Source of the DNA: Raffaelea ambrosiae
Taxonomy: Eukaryota; Ascomycota; Sordariomycetes; Ophiostomatales; Ophiostomataceae
Assembly: GCA_002778195.1 (NCBI GenBank)
Contig: PCDI01000004.1
Coordinates: forward strand, 1,434,733-1,498,732
DNA: 64,000 nt
Direction of reading: 5' to 3'
The position numbers and the translations under genes are program-made. Shown piece by piece: positions 11,066 through 21,563 of this stretch. How positions within the stretch are numbered: the stretch's first letter is position 1; each line of letters starts with the position of its first letter. Below the pieces are notes generated by a model. That model saw only the letters and a list, made by a program, of their open reading frames with translations. It was not told where the DNA came from and made no database searches.

Positions 11066-11990
11066 GGTGGGAGGACGTTGTGATGGGGAGGTTCTGGTTG
11101 AGGAGCTGAGGCACAAGAGAAAGGAAGAGCTTCCCAGAGAAGGTATGCGACGAGATCGAAGAACAAAGGGGGGGAGGAGATGCTTAAAAAAGTCGGGAGT
11201 CGAAAATGAAAATGCAGCAGCGGCCGGGGTATTGTGTGATGTCCAGATGCGATGCTGCGATCGGCTGAGGGGGGAGGGCAGGCAGATGCGTGTATGATTT
11301 GGCGTCGTGGTCGTTGATGGCTAGCTTTCTTTTCCTGCCAGCCTCTCTCTGCTTGCTGCTGCTGCTGCCAGTCCCTCCAGGCACACCGCACAGTTGCGCG
11401 TCGAGCTCCTCTGATTGGCTGCAGCTCCCCTTTGCTACTTAGCGGCGTTGGGCGGTCCCTAGAGCTTAATATTCGTCGCCTCAGGCATGAACATTTTCCG
11501 TTCCATGTGGGGCCCACAAAAAATACAACACAGTCCACCGCAAATTCGTCCGCCGTCTGGGCTTTGGCTGGGCGTCTCTGCCCAAACGAGTTTGTCGAAG
11601 CTTGTGGAAGCAAAGTCGGACACAAAAAAAACGACACCGGGCGTTCCTGCCCGCACCACAGCCTCTCTCCGCAACCCCGTGCTCCCATTCTCTCTCTCTC
11701 TCCACTTTCCCGTTATCTGCTCTTTTCTTTTTTTCTAACCTTTTGCTGTTCATCTTTCCAAGCAAGGAAAAATGCCAAGCACTCGCGTGGCCTTGGGCGT
11801 GCCGAGTGGCCAGACGACAAGCGTTCCTTTTGCCTGAAGTTTGTTTCCTCCAAGTTGCCCCTCACAGCTTGGACAACGTCTTTCGACTGCGCATCTTTGC
11901 TTGATATGCCCTCTCGTCTCTCCATCCTCCTGTTGACAGCGACACCTGTGTAAGGCTCGGGACGAATCTTTCTTTTCTACCCCTTCCGCG
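11066..11990. promoter_or_regulatory. Divergent intergenic region, PRE8 / RING-CH gene
   Basis: About 925 bases between two divergent start codons. Pyrimidine-rich stretches precede the plus-strand gene from about 11680 (TCTCTC runs). I looked for the yeast-type proteasome element GGTGGCAAA on both strands and did not see it. Confidence 0.5.
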
Positions 11991-13477
11991 ATGGACTTTC
12001 GGCACCGAGCGGCAGCTGGCGGCGGACCAGGCTGGTCCTGGCCTGGAGACGGCGACATTGCGAATACGAGTGGTGCCTGGGAAGGCCCAGGAGAAGGTGC
12101 ACATGCAAGCGGCAGCTCGTCACAGGCTCACCACGACGCCGCAGCAACCGGCTCGGCCCATGCCTACGGATATGGCCGATACGGCGGAGATGCGTCAGCT
12201 CATGCATACCGGGACGAGTCTCCGTTTCCGTCCGGCGCTTCCGATGCCACGGCGCAGACGGAAGAAGCTGTGCCGAACCCCCAGGTCGAGGAATGGCGCC
12301 GGCAACGAGAGCGGGAGCAGGAACGGTTCAGGCGGCGCTACAAGCCCCGAACCTGCCGCATCTGCCTGGAGGTCGTGTACCCAACCTTTGAGACCACCAC
12401 GGAGGAGGATTTGGAAGAGATGGTGGCCGCTGCTGGGGCTGAGAACAACGGTGGTGTCGGAGGCGTCAGTGCCGCCATCCGCCAGCGCGTTGCCGGCGTG
12501 GTCAACTCGGCTATTCCGACGTTTCTGCGACCAGAGCCCCGTGTCCGCTACGTGTCGCAGACACCCGAGGACGGGCGGCTGATCAGTCCCTGTCATTGCA
12601 AGGGCAGCCAAAAGTACGTGCACGAGGGCTGTCTGCAGGCCTGGCGCCACGCACAGCCGCTGCGGGACCGCAACTACTGGAAGTGTCCGACGTGCGGCTT
12701 CGAGTACCGCATGGAGCGGCTGCGTTGGGGCCGGCTGATCTCGAACCGGGTAACGCGGGTGTTCCTGACGTTCCTCGTCTTCTGGCTGGCCATTTTCCTG
12801 CTGGGCTTCATAGCGGATCCGCTGATCGATATGTGGCTCGACCCGGGCGGCATGATCGCCGAAACGCTGCTGGTCCTGACCGACAGCGACGACGTGGACG
12901 ACACAGTCCTGGAGCGGATGCACGCCGCCGTGGTGCCGCCCCATCCTGTCGCCGCCATGGCCGACGACGATCTCGATTTCGTGGGCGCCGATTGGGTAGA
13001 GCACTTCCTCAAGGGGTTCTTATCGCTCGGCATCTTTGGCGTCATCAAGACATTCCTGGCCGTGTCGCCGTTTACCTGGTGGAATCTCCGGGGTGCGGGG
13101 GTCGGCCGTGCGCGGAGACGGGCCGGTGGTCAAGCGCGGATCGAAGGCTTTGGCTGGGCCTTTGTGATCATTGGCGTATTCACATTCCTGGGTGTACGTT
13201 TCTGGGCCATTTTGCATTCATGTTTTGTGTGGTGGTCGAATTCAGGCTAACATCTCACCAGGTGGTATGGAAAGGCATCAGCTTCTTGAGTGGGTTTGTA
13301 CTGGAGCGAGCAAGCGAAAGAGTGGTCGATATCCAAGGTGGTGACGACAACATTGGCGATGACAGCGATGATGATGACAGCGACAACGACGAAGACAGAG
13401 ACGATCACGATCATGGTGGTAGCAATACCGGCGATAGCCAAGCCGGGGAAGGTGTGCAAGAAGCCAACCCAGAATAG
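11991..13477 (+). CDS. RING-CH (MARCH-type) membrane E3 ubiquitin ligase-like protein
   Basis: Exons 11991-13193 and 13262-13477 give 472 residues. The donor GTACGT at 13194 keeps the phase (FTFLG then VVWKGISF). The RING-CH ligands are visible: CRIC at about residues 122-125, CHCKGSQKYVHEGC at about 199-213 and KCPTCGF, in the C4HC3 order. About 75 residues, many of them Glu/Ala/Gly, separate the first and second cysteine pairs, which is a long loop for this domain. At least three hydrophobic segments follow (around FLTFLVFWLAIFLLGFI, ending FLAVSPFTWW, and around AFVIIGVFTFLGVVW), so the protein should sit in a membrane with the RING cytosolic. The tail is extremely acidic (about 40 residues rich in Asp). 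Family members ubiquitinate membrane proteins or take part in ER-associated degradation. The exact orthologue is not assigned. Confidence 0.86.
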
Positions 13478-15322
13478 CCACAGTGGCTAGAGAGGCCACG
13501 CAGAGCCTAGCTGCAATTGCATATAAATACCATTTCATCCGACAAGGTAACTCGCATCGCACTTGCGACCATGCTGTAGACCCCTCGTCCCATCCCATCC
13601 CATCCCATCCCATCCCTTGCCATCTGCACACTCTTAAGTTGTCTGGACGATCCGCCTCCGTGTCGAGCCAACTAGTCTGTGTGCAGAGATCAAACCGCCC
13701 TGAACCCGTCCTCCGCGGGAGCTTCCAAGCGTTTTGTTTGGTCTTTCCATTTTGCGGAGGCTCAGCGGCTTTATCAACATACACGGCCCTCCTCAGCCGG
13801 CAGATCCCACGTCTTGTGAGTTGTTTGTCTGGCGCTTTCGCGGGCTCTTTGGTGTACTCTTCTACATTGTACAGGCGTCGACGTGGGCTGCAGACTACTA
13901 TGGTATCTGCGGCTCCTGGAGGCCACCAACAAAGACGCCAGCACGGGCCGTGGTTGATACAATCTATTCTCGTATCTTGCACCGATGCACGCCATCCCGT
14001 CACGGTCGGGCGCGCCTGCAAGGATTAGGATAGTAAGATGGTAGGAGCTGCAGCACCAGGGGATATCTGTCCTTCGTTGGTCCCGTGGTGGCACTGCATG
14101 ACAGATTCCATCGTAGCGGTTGTCGCTGGCCCGGTGGTTCACGAAGCAAATGTGTCTAGACGGCCGGCTGCTATATACATGGTAGCTAGTTAGTTCTCGA
14201 GCTGTTTGTTGTCGTGTTAAGCATTCTTCAGTGCACAGTACTTTGCCCAGCACACAGCCGGAGACCTGCGGCCTAGGCGCCTGGCGTGGATTAGGACGTA
14301 GTGGCCATCTGTTATTTTATACACCACGTATCTCGGGGACCCACTCTTAGCGGCACGTGAATTGGCCGGCTCGATATGCAGCGCGACTAGGGGCTCATCT
14401 TTTAATAACCCATTATTTTAATATCACTTGTCCTTTTTTTCGTCGCTTTGCTCAGGAGAAGGATTTTGACGACCATCGACGAAACCGAGGGGGCACTTCC
14501 CACCTGCACTTTTTTTTTTCTCTTCTCTCTTGCCGCTCTGCAGCTCCCCCCCTCTAGGAATTGCATTCCGCATCTGCAGCCCATTTTGTTTCCTTTTTTC
14601 CCGTTGTCTTCGTCTGCTCTCTGCAACGGCTCACAACCCCCCCCTTCTTCTTCTTCGTGTGCTTTTCGTGCTCGCATTTGGCTGTCTAGCATTTCTACCG
14701 ATTCCTCCAAGCCGCCTCCCACCCCTTTCTTCGCTTCTTCGCCCACCAAAGAATGGCTCTGTGCCGCTGCGGCCGCCTTCGATTCTTATGATTGCTGACT
14801 CTTGACGACTGAATCGCGCGGGTCTCCCTTGTTTCCTTCTCGACATTCGTTTTCGCAACAGTTCTTTTTTTTTCTCCTCGCTTCTTGGTAGCAAGGACAG
14901 CAGGCATTCACGACATTCGTTAATCGCACCACCGCGGTCTGCCGCCAAATCTCATCGCCCTCCCTTGCTTTGCTCGGAACCGACTCCAGGCGCGTGCTCC
15001 GAGTCAGGCCCCGTTCACGCAAAATCTCGAACCTCGAACAGACCCCTCCTCGCCTCCCTCTTCTCGTATCCATCACACGACGAACAAACCAACAACCCCC
15101 TTCGACAAGGTTCTCCCGTCTTGCCCGTCGACGAGAGCACAGCTATCGCATAGCTGTTAATTCCATCCTCGAACGCGCCTTCTTCAGTCTCTCCTCGCCT
15201 ATACCACCACCACCTCTCTTCCAATACTGACCATCGGTATCTTTGTTTTTTTGTGTTGTTTGGCATCTACGAACCCTCCCCCCCCTCCCCCTTCAAAAAG
15301 CCTACAGGGTCTTCTCGTCATC
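13478..15322. other. Intergenic and probable long pyrimidine-rich leader of the GT34 gene
   Basis: About 1.8 kb with no convincing coding frame. Five tandem CATCC units lie near 13588-13615. From about 14400 the plus strand is CT-rich, as in leaders of well-expressed fungal genes, and this continues to the GT34 start. Short frames here lack domains. Confidence 0.5.
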
Positions 15323-16452
15323 ATGCATTTCGCCTACCCACCACGCAAAAACTCGAACCCTGCGGCCTTCAAGCCCAGGTCGTCACGGATACCCAACATT
15401 CCTCAGATGCGGCGTCAACGCACACGGTTGCTGGCCGTCTTCGGCCTGGTGCTGGTCGCGCTGATCATTTTGTTTTCGCGGCCACAGAACCGGCACAATG
15501 TGTGGATGGCGTCTCACGTCAAGGAGAACGGCGGGGTCAGCAAGTTTGCTGACGCCATTGCGCCGGGCAGCCCGTCCGTCCAATCGTCCAATTTCGCGTC
15601 GGATGGCAAGCCCAAGGTGGTCATCGTGACCATGTTCGACGAGACCAACTTCCATCGGGCGTACCTCAACCTGGTGCGCGACAACCGCAACCAGTACGCG
15701 CAGCGCCACGGCTACGGCACCTTCTTCCCCAAGGTGGGCGACTACGACCTGCATGGCTCGCCCATGACGTGGACCAAGGTGGTGGCGATGCGGCACGCGA
15801 TTACGCACTTCCCCGACAGCACGTACTTCTGGTTCCTGGAGCAGGATGCCTTCATCATCAAGATGGAAAACACCATCGAGGGCGACGTGATGGGACCGCA
15901 CGTGCTGGAGAACATGATGATCAAGGACTTCCCTGTCGTGCCTCCCGACAGCATCATCAAGACGTTTAGTCATCTCAAGGGCGAGGACGTCGACTTCCTC
16001 CTGACCCAGGACTACGACGGCCTCTCGACCTCGAGCATCATCATCCGCAATGGCCCCTGGGCACACTTTTTCTTTGAGACCTGGTTCGACCCGATCTACC
16101 GGGCGTACAACTTCCAGAAGGCCGAGACGCACGCTCTGGTACGTTCTATCTCACTTTCTTTGATCCCCGTGTTATTCTTTTTTTTTTCCCTTTCTCCAGA
16201 ATGGCCAACCCTGCTAACAGTCCCTCTCCCAAATAGGAACACATTGTCCAGTGGCACCCGACGATACTCTCCAAGATGGCCCTGGTGCCGCAGCGTATGA
16301 TCAATGCCTACAGCAAGAACGAGCGTGGCGCCAAGTTTGAGGAGGGCGACCTCGTGGTGCGCGTGATGGGCTGCTCGCGGACGAGTTCGACCATGTGCGA
16401 GAACGAGGCCCAGCCGTTTATTGAGATGTGGCAGGGAAAGAGTGACGCATGA
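15323..16452 (+). CDS. GT34-family alpha-1,6-mannosyltransferase (Mnn10/Mnn11 type)
   Basis: Exons 15323-16138 and 16237-16452 give 343 residues. It is a type II membrane protein: a basic N-terminus (ending QMRRQRTR), then one hydrophobic anchor (LLAVFGLVLVALIILF, about residues 38-53), then a luminal domain beginning KVVIVTMFDETNFHRAYLNL. GT34 signatures include NRNQYAQRHGYGTFF, WTKVVAMRHAI, FWFLEQDAFI and YNFQKAETHALEHIVQWHP. In yeast, Mnn10 and Mnn11 work in the Golgi M-Pol II complex that extends the alpha-1,6-linked N-glycan backbone. The C-terminus (PQRMINAYSKNERGAKFEEG and MGCSRTSSTMCE) points to Mnn11-like rather than galactosyltransferase members, but this is inference. The long pyrimidine-rich leader suggests good expression. 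Confidence 0.85.
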
Positions 16453-17438
16453 ACACGGGCCTTTTAGACCGAGTTTGTTGTTCATCGCCTCTCTTCACCT
16501 TTCTTTCTTTCTCTTTGGTCTCCGTTCTCCCATTCTACGTCTCTAACTCCCCTTTGATATGATCTGAACGACCATTTACAATCCCGAACGATGCTTCACT
16601 ATAGAGTATACGACTACACTTTTTTTTTTCTTTTTCCTTTTCTCACTACCCTACCTTCCCCTCTTCCCTTTGTCACAGCGCGGCTGTTAACCGTCTTTTT
16701 TTACGGCCACCTGGAACTTCCCCCCCGCCTCACGCTGTGTACATACATACCCGCACATTCGCAGAACTTGCAAAGGGCAGAACTTTGTTTCTTGGCTGAG
16801 CGGGAGGGGGGGAATAACTGATACGGCGTTGGCGCAGGTTGTTTGCTTGTTTGTGTCACACTTGTTTTTTTATACTATGGCCCCCATCTCATTATCTAAT
16901 GAAGGTTTTATACTATGGCCCACATCTCATTATCTAATGAAGGGACAGAGGAGGGGATGGGGAAGACTCAAGGGTTCGGGATTGTGTCTTCTCCTTTGAA
17001 GGATGGCATTGCACCGGGGGGGAGCAGCTGGCCTTCTCATGGTCGACTCACAAAAGGGTACACGCAACTGGGAAAGAGGGCACGCATGCTTTTTATCTTC
17101 TTGTTCTCATGCTGCTGCTGCTGTGACTTTTTGAGCTGCCAGGCCCTCGGATAGAGGGGATTACGGCGTTGCCAGAAGGTGCGGGAATATATTTAGGTGC
17201 TTCTGAGTGTTTATATTTGCTGGAACCTTGTTTTTCTTGTTTCCTCCCCTTCTTATTCTTACCTTTTCTCTCTCTTCGCATATTACTTATCCTTTTGCTT
17301 GTCTACATTTTACTATTTCATGCCTTCACATATACTTGTAGGATTTTGGTATCGTTTCTGTGCGCAGAAATAATAGAGAGCCCCAATGTCTTGCCGCTCT
17401 ATCGTCCCGAAGAGAGACATGGGCAACTAGTACAGTAG
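16453..17438. other. Intergenic, 3' flank of the GT34 gene
   Basis: About 1 kb without a gene. It contains a 38-base tandem duplication (16868-16943, listed separately) and T-rich stretches that may belong to the GT34 3' UTR. Confidence 0.5.
16868..16943. repeat. Two tandem 38-base copies
   Basis: Copies at 16868-16905 and 16906-16943 each start TTTTATACTATGGCCC and end CTAATGAAGG. They differ at a single base (C versus A at the seventeenth position). This looks like a recent local duplication. Confidence 0.9.
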
Positions 17439-17790
17439 CTACCAGGTGAAAATAGTAAATGTCGGATTGTTCACTGTCCAGTATGGGAGCTCCATTTCCG
17501 GGGGGAAGAACCCGGCAGTTTCCCAGTCGATATAATGCAGACGATTTGGAACGAGTCGTCGGGGTCGACAAAGATATTACCGTAGTTCAGGTCGGTGTGG
17601 CAAAAGACATAGGCATCTGCCTCCCGGGGCATGGATGGCCAGACCCTCGTATCTTTCCATTTCCAGAGACGGTGCGGAGGGATCACAGGGCGCTGGGGAT
17701 GGGCACTCCCCATAAAATTGCGTCAAAGGGCGCGCAGCTGCGGCAGGGTAGCGGATTCGAACTGCTGGGGTGCGGCTTCTGTCCATGGTG
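17439..17790 (-). pseudogene. Relic of an aminoglycoside-phosphotransferase-like (APH) kinase gene
   Basis: On the minus strand one frame reads VIPPHRLWKWKDTRVWP, then a segment ending EADAYVFCHTDLNYGNIFVD and PDDSFQIVCI. HTDLNYGN is the HxDxxxxN catalytic loop of the APH family. A frame change near 17527-17535 (two extra bases) then leads into IDWETAGFFPPEMELPYW, the metal-binding Asp segment of the same family, and a stop at 17441-17439. Upstream, an in-frame TGA at 17725-17723 interrupts QLRAL and RNFMG. The N-terminal lobe is not recognisable and the C-terminus stops early. The combination of one stop, one frameshift and truncation indicates a decayed copy. The upstream limit is approximate. 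In fungi such genes are numerous, of mostly unknown function, and often lost. Confidence 0.75.
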
Positions 17791-19493
17791 AATTCCTGAC
17801 GGTAGAACGCAACGCGTGTTCAAGCGGTGCGCGCCAGAGGACCAAAGCGGACAGGAATCTGAACGAGGCTGAGGCCCGATGGTGGGGATGGACAAAAGAA
17901 GGAAAGAAACAGACAGTGGACGCAACCATGTGTACCCTGACACAAGAAGAAAGTGAAAACCAAGACGAGAAGGTTGCGCAAAACGAGGCCACACACCGAC
18001 AGGAGGCTGCCGTCGTACGCAGCCCCGCCATATTGTCTGTCAAACGGCCATTGGCCGTGTCCGTGAGCCTTGCCAGCCAGGCAGGGTGGTGAAAGAAAGG
18101 CAATGCGGCTGCGGATGCGCAGAGCCGCCAGAACGAGCCATATCGATGGCCACGCCTTGGCGCTTCTTATTGTTGGTATTGGGGCCAGATGGCTGTGCAG
18201 ACGGGGAGGCCCAAGCTTCTATTCTGCTCGTATCTTCCTGGTGGTTATGTACAAAGTAGTTCAGAAGCAGCCAGCCATTATTGCGTCGCAGCAGACATAG
18301 CCCACCCCCGAAACAGACGAGGCCGAGACAAGCAGCTCCGAAACACCGGTGTCCATATTGGCGAATGCTATGGTCGTTTGCCTCGGCACTCCGTCCTTGT
18401 TGATACGAGAAAAAAAGTACTAAACTATGTACAAGGAGAGCAAGTGCGGTTGCATACGGACCGGGTGTTCTTTTTGGGAGAGGTGGCGTGCGGCGGCGAA
18501 TGCGATGCGACATCAGGGGGGGGGGGGGAAAAAAAAAAAAAAGTCCTAAAAGTCGCTGTCCGGTGACGTCGTTTCCCGGGGGGCAGCAAAAGAAGAAAAT
18601 GCCAATCCAGCCGAGAAGCAGACTACTAAGAAATAAGCGTTTTGACGCTGACGCCGATCCGTTCTACTGCGGAGAAAGCAACAGAAAGGCAGAAAGGCGG
18701 GCATGGGCAATTCAGATTGGGCGAAAGGAACGAATGAAAAGACGTGCAATCCAGCGTGTGTTGGAGTAATCCAGTCAGGAAGATAACTACGTAGTGACGA
18801 AAAGGCCTTTGCATGTGATTGCCATTTGGCGCTTTTAGTGGCCCCCCCTCCTCTCGCGCGCGTGGACGGTTTTAGTTCTCTTCCGGACTGGTCTGCCTAC
18901 TATGTAGGTCGGCGAAATGCTACCTTGCAAATTTCTCGGCATCGGAGCAGCTAAGATGAGAGGGAAGTGGCCAGATAGCTGCCCTGTGTGTGTGTATGTG
19001 TGTGTGTTGCGAGCGAGCTCTCCGCGCCAGACGAGCAAGATAGTGACAGATGTGTGCTTTGTTAGCTCGATGTTGGCTCGCGTTTGACAGCAAGCAAAAA
19101 AAAAAAAGGGAAGGGACTCGCTATGACTGCATAGTAGGTAGTAACTAGTTTGTTAGTCAGTATTTATTCGTTCTGGGGGGGGGGGGGGCCAAACGTTTAG
19201 TCGCCGTCCGAGGTCGCGCCTTCCCTTTGGAACAAGACCCGCCAGAAAGATTAAGCTCCTGAATTTGGCTCCTAAAGTCCGGAGTCCCATCGCTCCTCCC
19301 CTAAAGGGCTACCACGCCTTTTCTCTTTGAGCCTCTTTCCGGGTGCGGTATCCTCTTTGCTCCCTTCTTTCCCCTTTGTCAGTTCAGCCACGCACGTCTG
19401 GCCACGCTCCGCCGCGAGTCTCCAACCATCCTCCTCGCTCCCCATCCTTGACTGTCTCGTCTGTCACAACAACAACCCCCCATTCGAGCAAGC
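17791..19493. other. Intergenic, upstream of the sphingosine-1-phosphate lyase gene
   Basis: About 1.7 kb. The first part may contain undetectable remains of the APH-like relic. There are long A and G runs near 18520-18545 and 19093-19190, and a short GT-rich stretch near 18985-19010. The stretch from about 19310 to the lyase start is pyrimidine-rich and probably its leader. No gene seen. Confidence 0.5.
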
Positions 19494-20215
19494 ATGTCTG
19501 GCACGTCGCGCATACCCGCCAGCCTACGGGACGGGCTGAGTAAGGTTCGCCGCCGACCGGCCAATCCGACTCTCTTGATGAACCTCGACCTGTGAGTTGT
19601 GATGTCTGACCAAAAAAGAAAAAGAAAACCACCCGGGAAAAAAAAAAGCATCCTGAAAGCCCCCAGATGCTAACGACCGGCCCCCCCCCCCTAAAAAGCC
19701 TGCGCAACATTGTCTTCTTCTTCTTCGTGCTGCGCCTGACGCGCCGCGCCCTCTGGAAGCTGCGCGGCCGCGGCATCTTCGGCACCGTGGTGGAGCTGTA
19801 TTCGGATACGCGGCGCATCCTGTTCGGCTATTTCCTGCGCCTGCCGGGCGTGCGCAGCAAGGTCAAGGAGCAGGTCGACGATGCCCTGGGCAAGATGGAG
19901 AAGAAGCTGGCCCCGCCCAGCGGCACGCGCCACCTGCGCCTGCCGGCCAAGGGCTGGTCCGACGACGACGTGCGCCAGGAGCTCGACCGGCTGGCCGGCC
20001 TCGACCACACGCGCTGGGAGGATGGCCGGGTCAGCGGCGCCGTCTACCACGGCGAGGACGAGCTCATGCGCCTGCAGACCGAGGCCTACGGCAAGTTCGC
20101 CGTCGCCAACCCGATTCACCCGGACGTGTTCCCCGGCGTGCGCAAGATGGAGGCCGAGATCGTCGCCATGGTCCTGGGCATGTTCCACGCGCCCCAGGGC
20201 GCCGCCGGCGTCACC

Positions 20216-20247
<32 letters not shown>

Positions 20248-20318
20248 CTGCTTGGCTGCCCGTCAGAAGGCCGCCATCGAGCGCGGCATCACCGAGCCTG
20301 AGATGTAAGTGGAATTTG

Positions 20319-20361
<43 letters not shown>

Positions 20362-21563
20362 GGTGGGAGGGGGGGGGAGCTTACTTTTTGATATCAAGTC
20401 CTCTTTTCTTCGATATCACAGCCTCCTTCCTTCTTCCTTCTTCCTTCTCCCCCCATGCTCACTCCTAATCATACCCTGCTGACCGCCCCCTCCCCAGGAT
20501 CCTTCCCGCCACGGCCCATACCGCCTTCCACAAGGCCGGCCAGTACTACAAGATCAAGGTCCACCTCGTCGACTGCCCGGCCCCCAACTACCAGGTCGAC
20601 GTCAACCGCGTCGCCCGTCTGATCAACCCCAACACCATTCTGCTCGTCGGCAGCGCCCCCAACTTCCCCCACGGCATCATCGACGACATCTCCGCCCTCG
20701 GCAAGCTCGCCCAGCGCAAGCGCCTGCCCCTGCACGTCGACTGCTGTCTGGGCTCCTTCATGGTGCCCATGCTGGAAAAGGCCGGCTTCGAGTCCACGCC
20801 CTTTGACTTCCGCGTCCGCGGCGTCACCAGCATCTCGGTCGACACCCACAAGTACGGCTTTGCTCCCAAGGGCAACAGCGTGGTCCTGTACCGCACCGCC
20901 GCCCTGCGCGGCTACCAGTACTTTGTCTCGGCCGACTGGGCCGGCGGCGTGTATGCGTCGCCCGGTGCTGCCGGCTCGCGTCCGGGTGCGCTGATTGCCG
21001 GCTGCTGGGCCAGCATGATGTCGGTCGGCGAGGCCGGCTACATGGAGGCGTGCGGCCGCATTGTGGGCGGTGCCAAGAAGCTGGCCGACCACATTGCGGC
21101 CTCGCCCGTGCTGGCGCCGGAGCTCGAGGTCATGGGCCGTCCGCTGGTGTCGGTGATTGCCTTCCGGGCGCGCCAGCGCTCGTCCGTGTCGTCGTCGTCG
21201 ACGCTCGCCGTCCCCAACATCCCGATCAACATCTACAGCCTGTCCGACAACATGTCGGCGCGCGGCTGGCACCTGAACGCTCTGCAGAGCCCTCCCGCCA
21301 TTCACGTGGCGTTCACCATGCCGGTGGTCAAGTCGCTGGACAAGCTCATCTCGGATCTGGAGGCGGCCGTGGAAGAGGAGCGGGAGAAGGTGCGGGTGCG
21401 CGAGGTTGAGGGCAAGGCGGCGGCGGCAGCGGGCAAGAAGGTGCCGAAGCAGGACGACGGCGGCGATGCGTCGGCTCTGTACGGTGTGGCGGGCAGCTTG
21501 CCGAACAAGAGCGTCGTGGTCGACCTGGCGACAGGATTCCTGGATATCCTGTACAAGGCGTGA
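19494..21563 (+). CDS. DPL1: Sphingosine-1-phosphate lyase (PLP-dependent)
   Basis: Exons 19494-19591, 19699-20304 and 20498-21563 give 589 residues. The enzyme cleaves phosphorylated sphingoid bases to ethanolamine phosphate and a fatty aldehyde, the exit step of sphingolipid breakdown, in the ER membrane. Evidence: one N-terminal anchor (LLRNIVFFFFVLRL); WEDGRVSGAVYHGEDEL; NPIHPDVFPGVRKMEAEIVA; GVTTSGGTESILMACLAAR (cofactor phosphate-binding loop); HVDCCLGSFMVPM; and SVDTHKYGFAPKGNSVVLYR with the Schiff-base lysine. Between about residues 480 and 560 sits a Lys/Ala-rich linker, then the usual short C-terminal segment. Intron 2 carries a GT microsatellite. The first exon is supported by a classical donor and by phase. 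Confidence 0.95.
20325..20360 (+). repeat. GT dinucleotide microsatellite inside DPL1 intron 2
   Basis: About 18 consecutive GT units directly after the donor region of the intron at 20305-20497. Confidence 0.95.

Noticed and set aside
11066..11990. Proteasome-type promoter element (GGTGGCAAA)
   Set aside because: Not found on either strand by eye.
15000..15050. Possible tRNA B-box-like string (CTCGAACC)
   Set aside because: No A box or cloverleaf arms can be formed around it.
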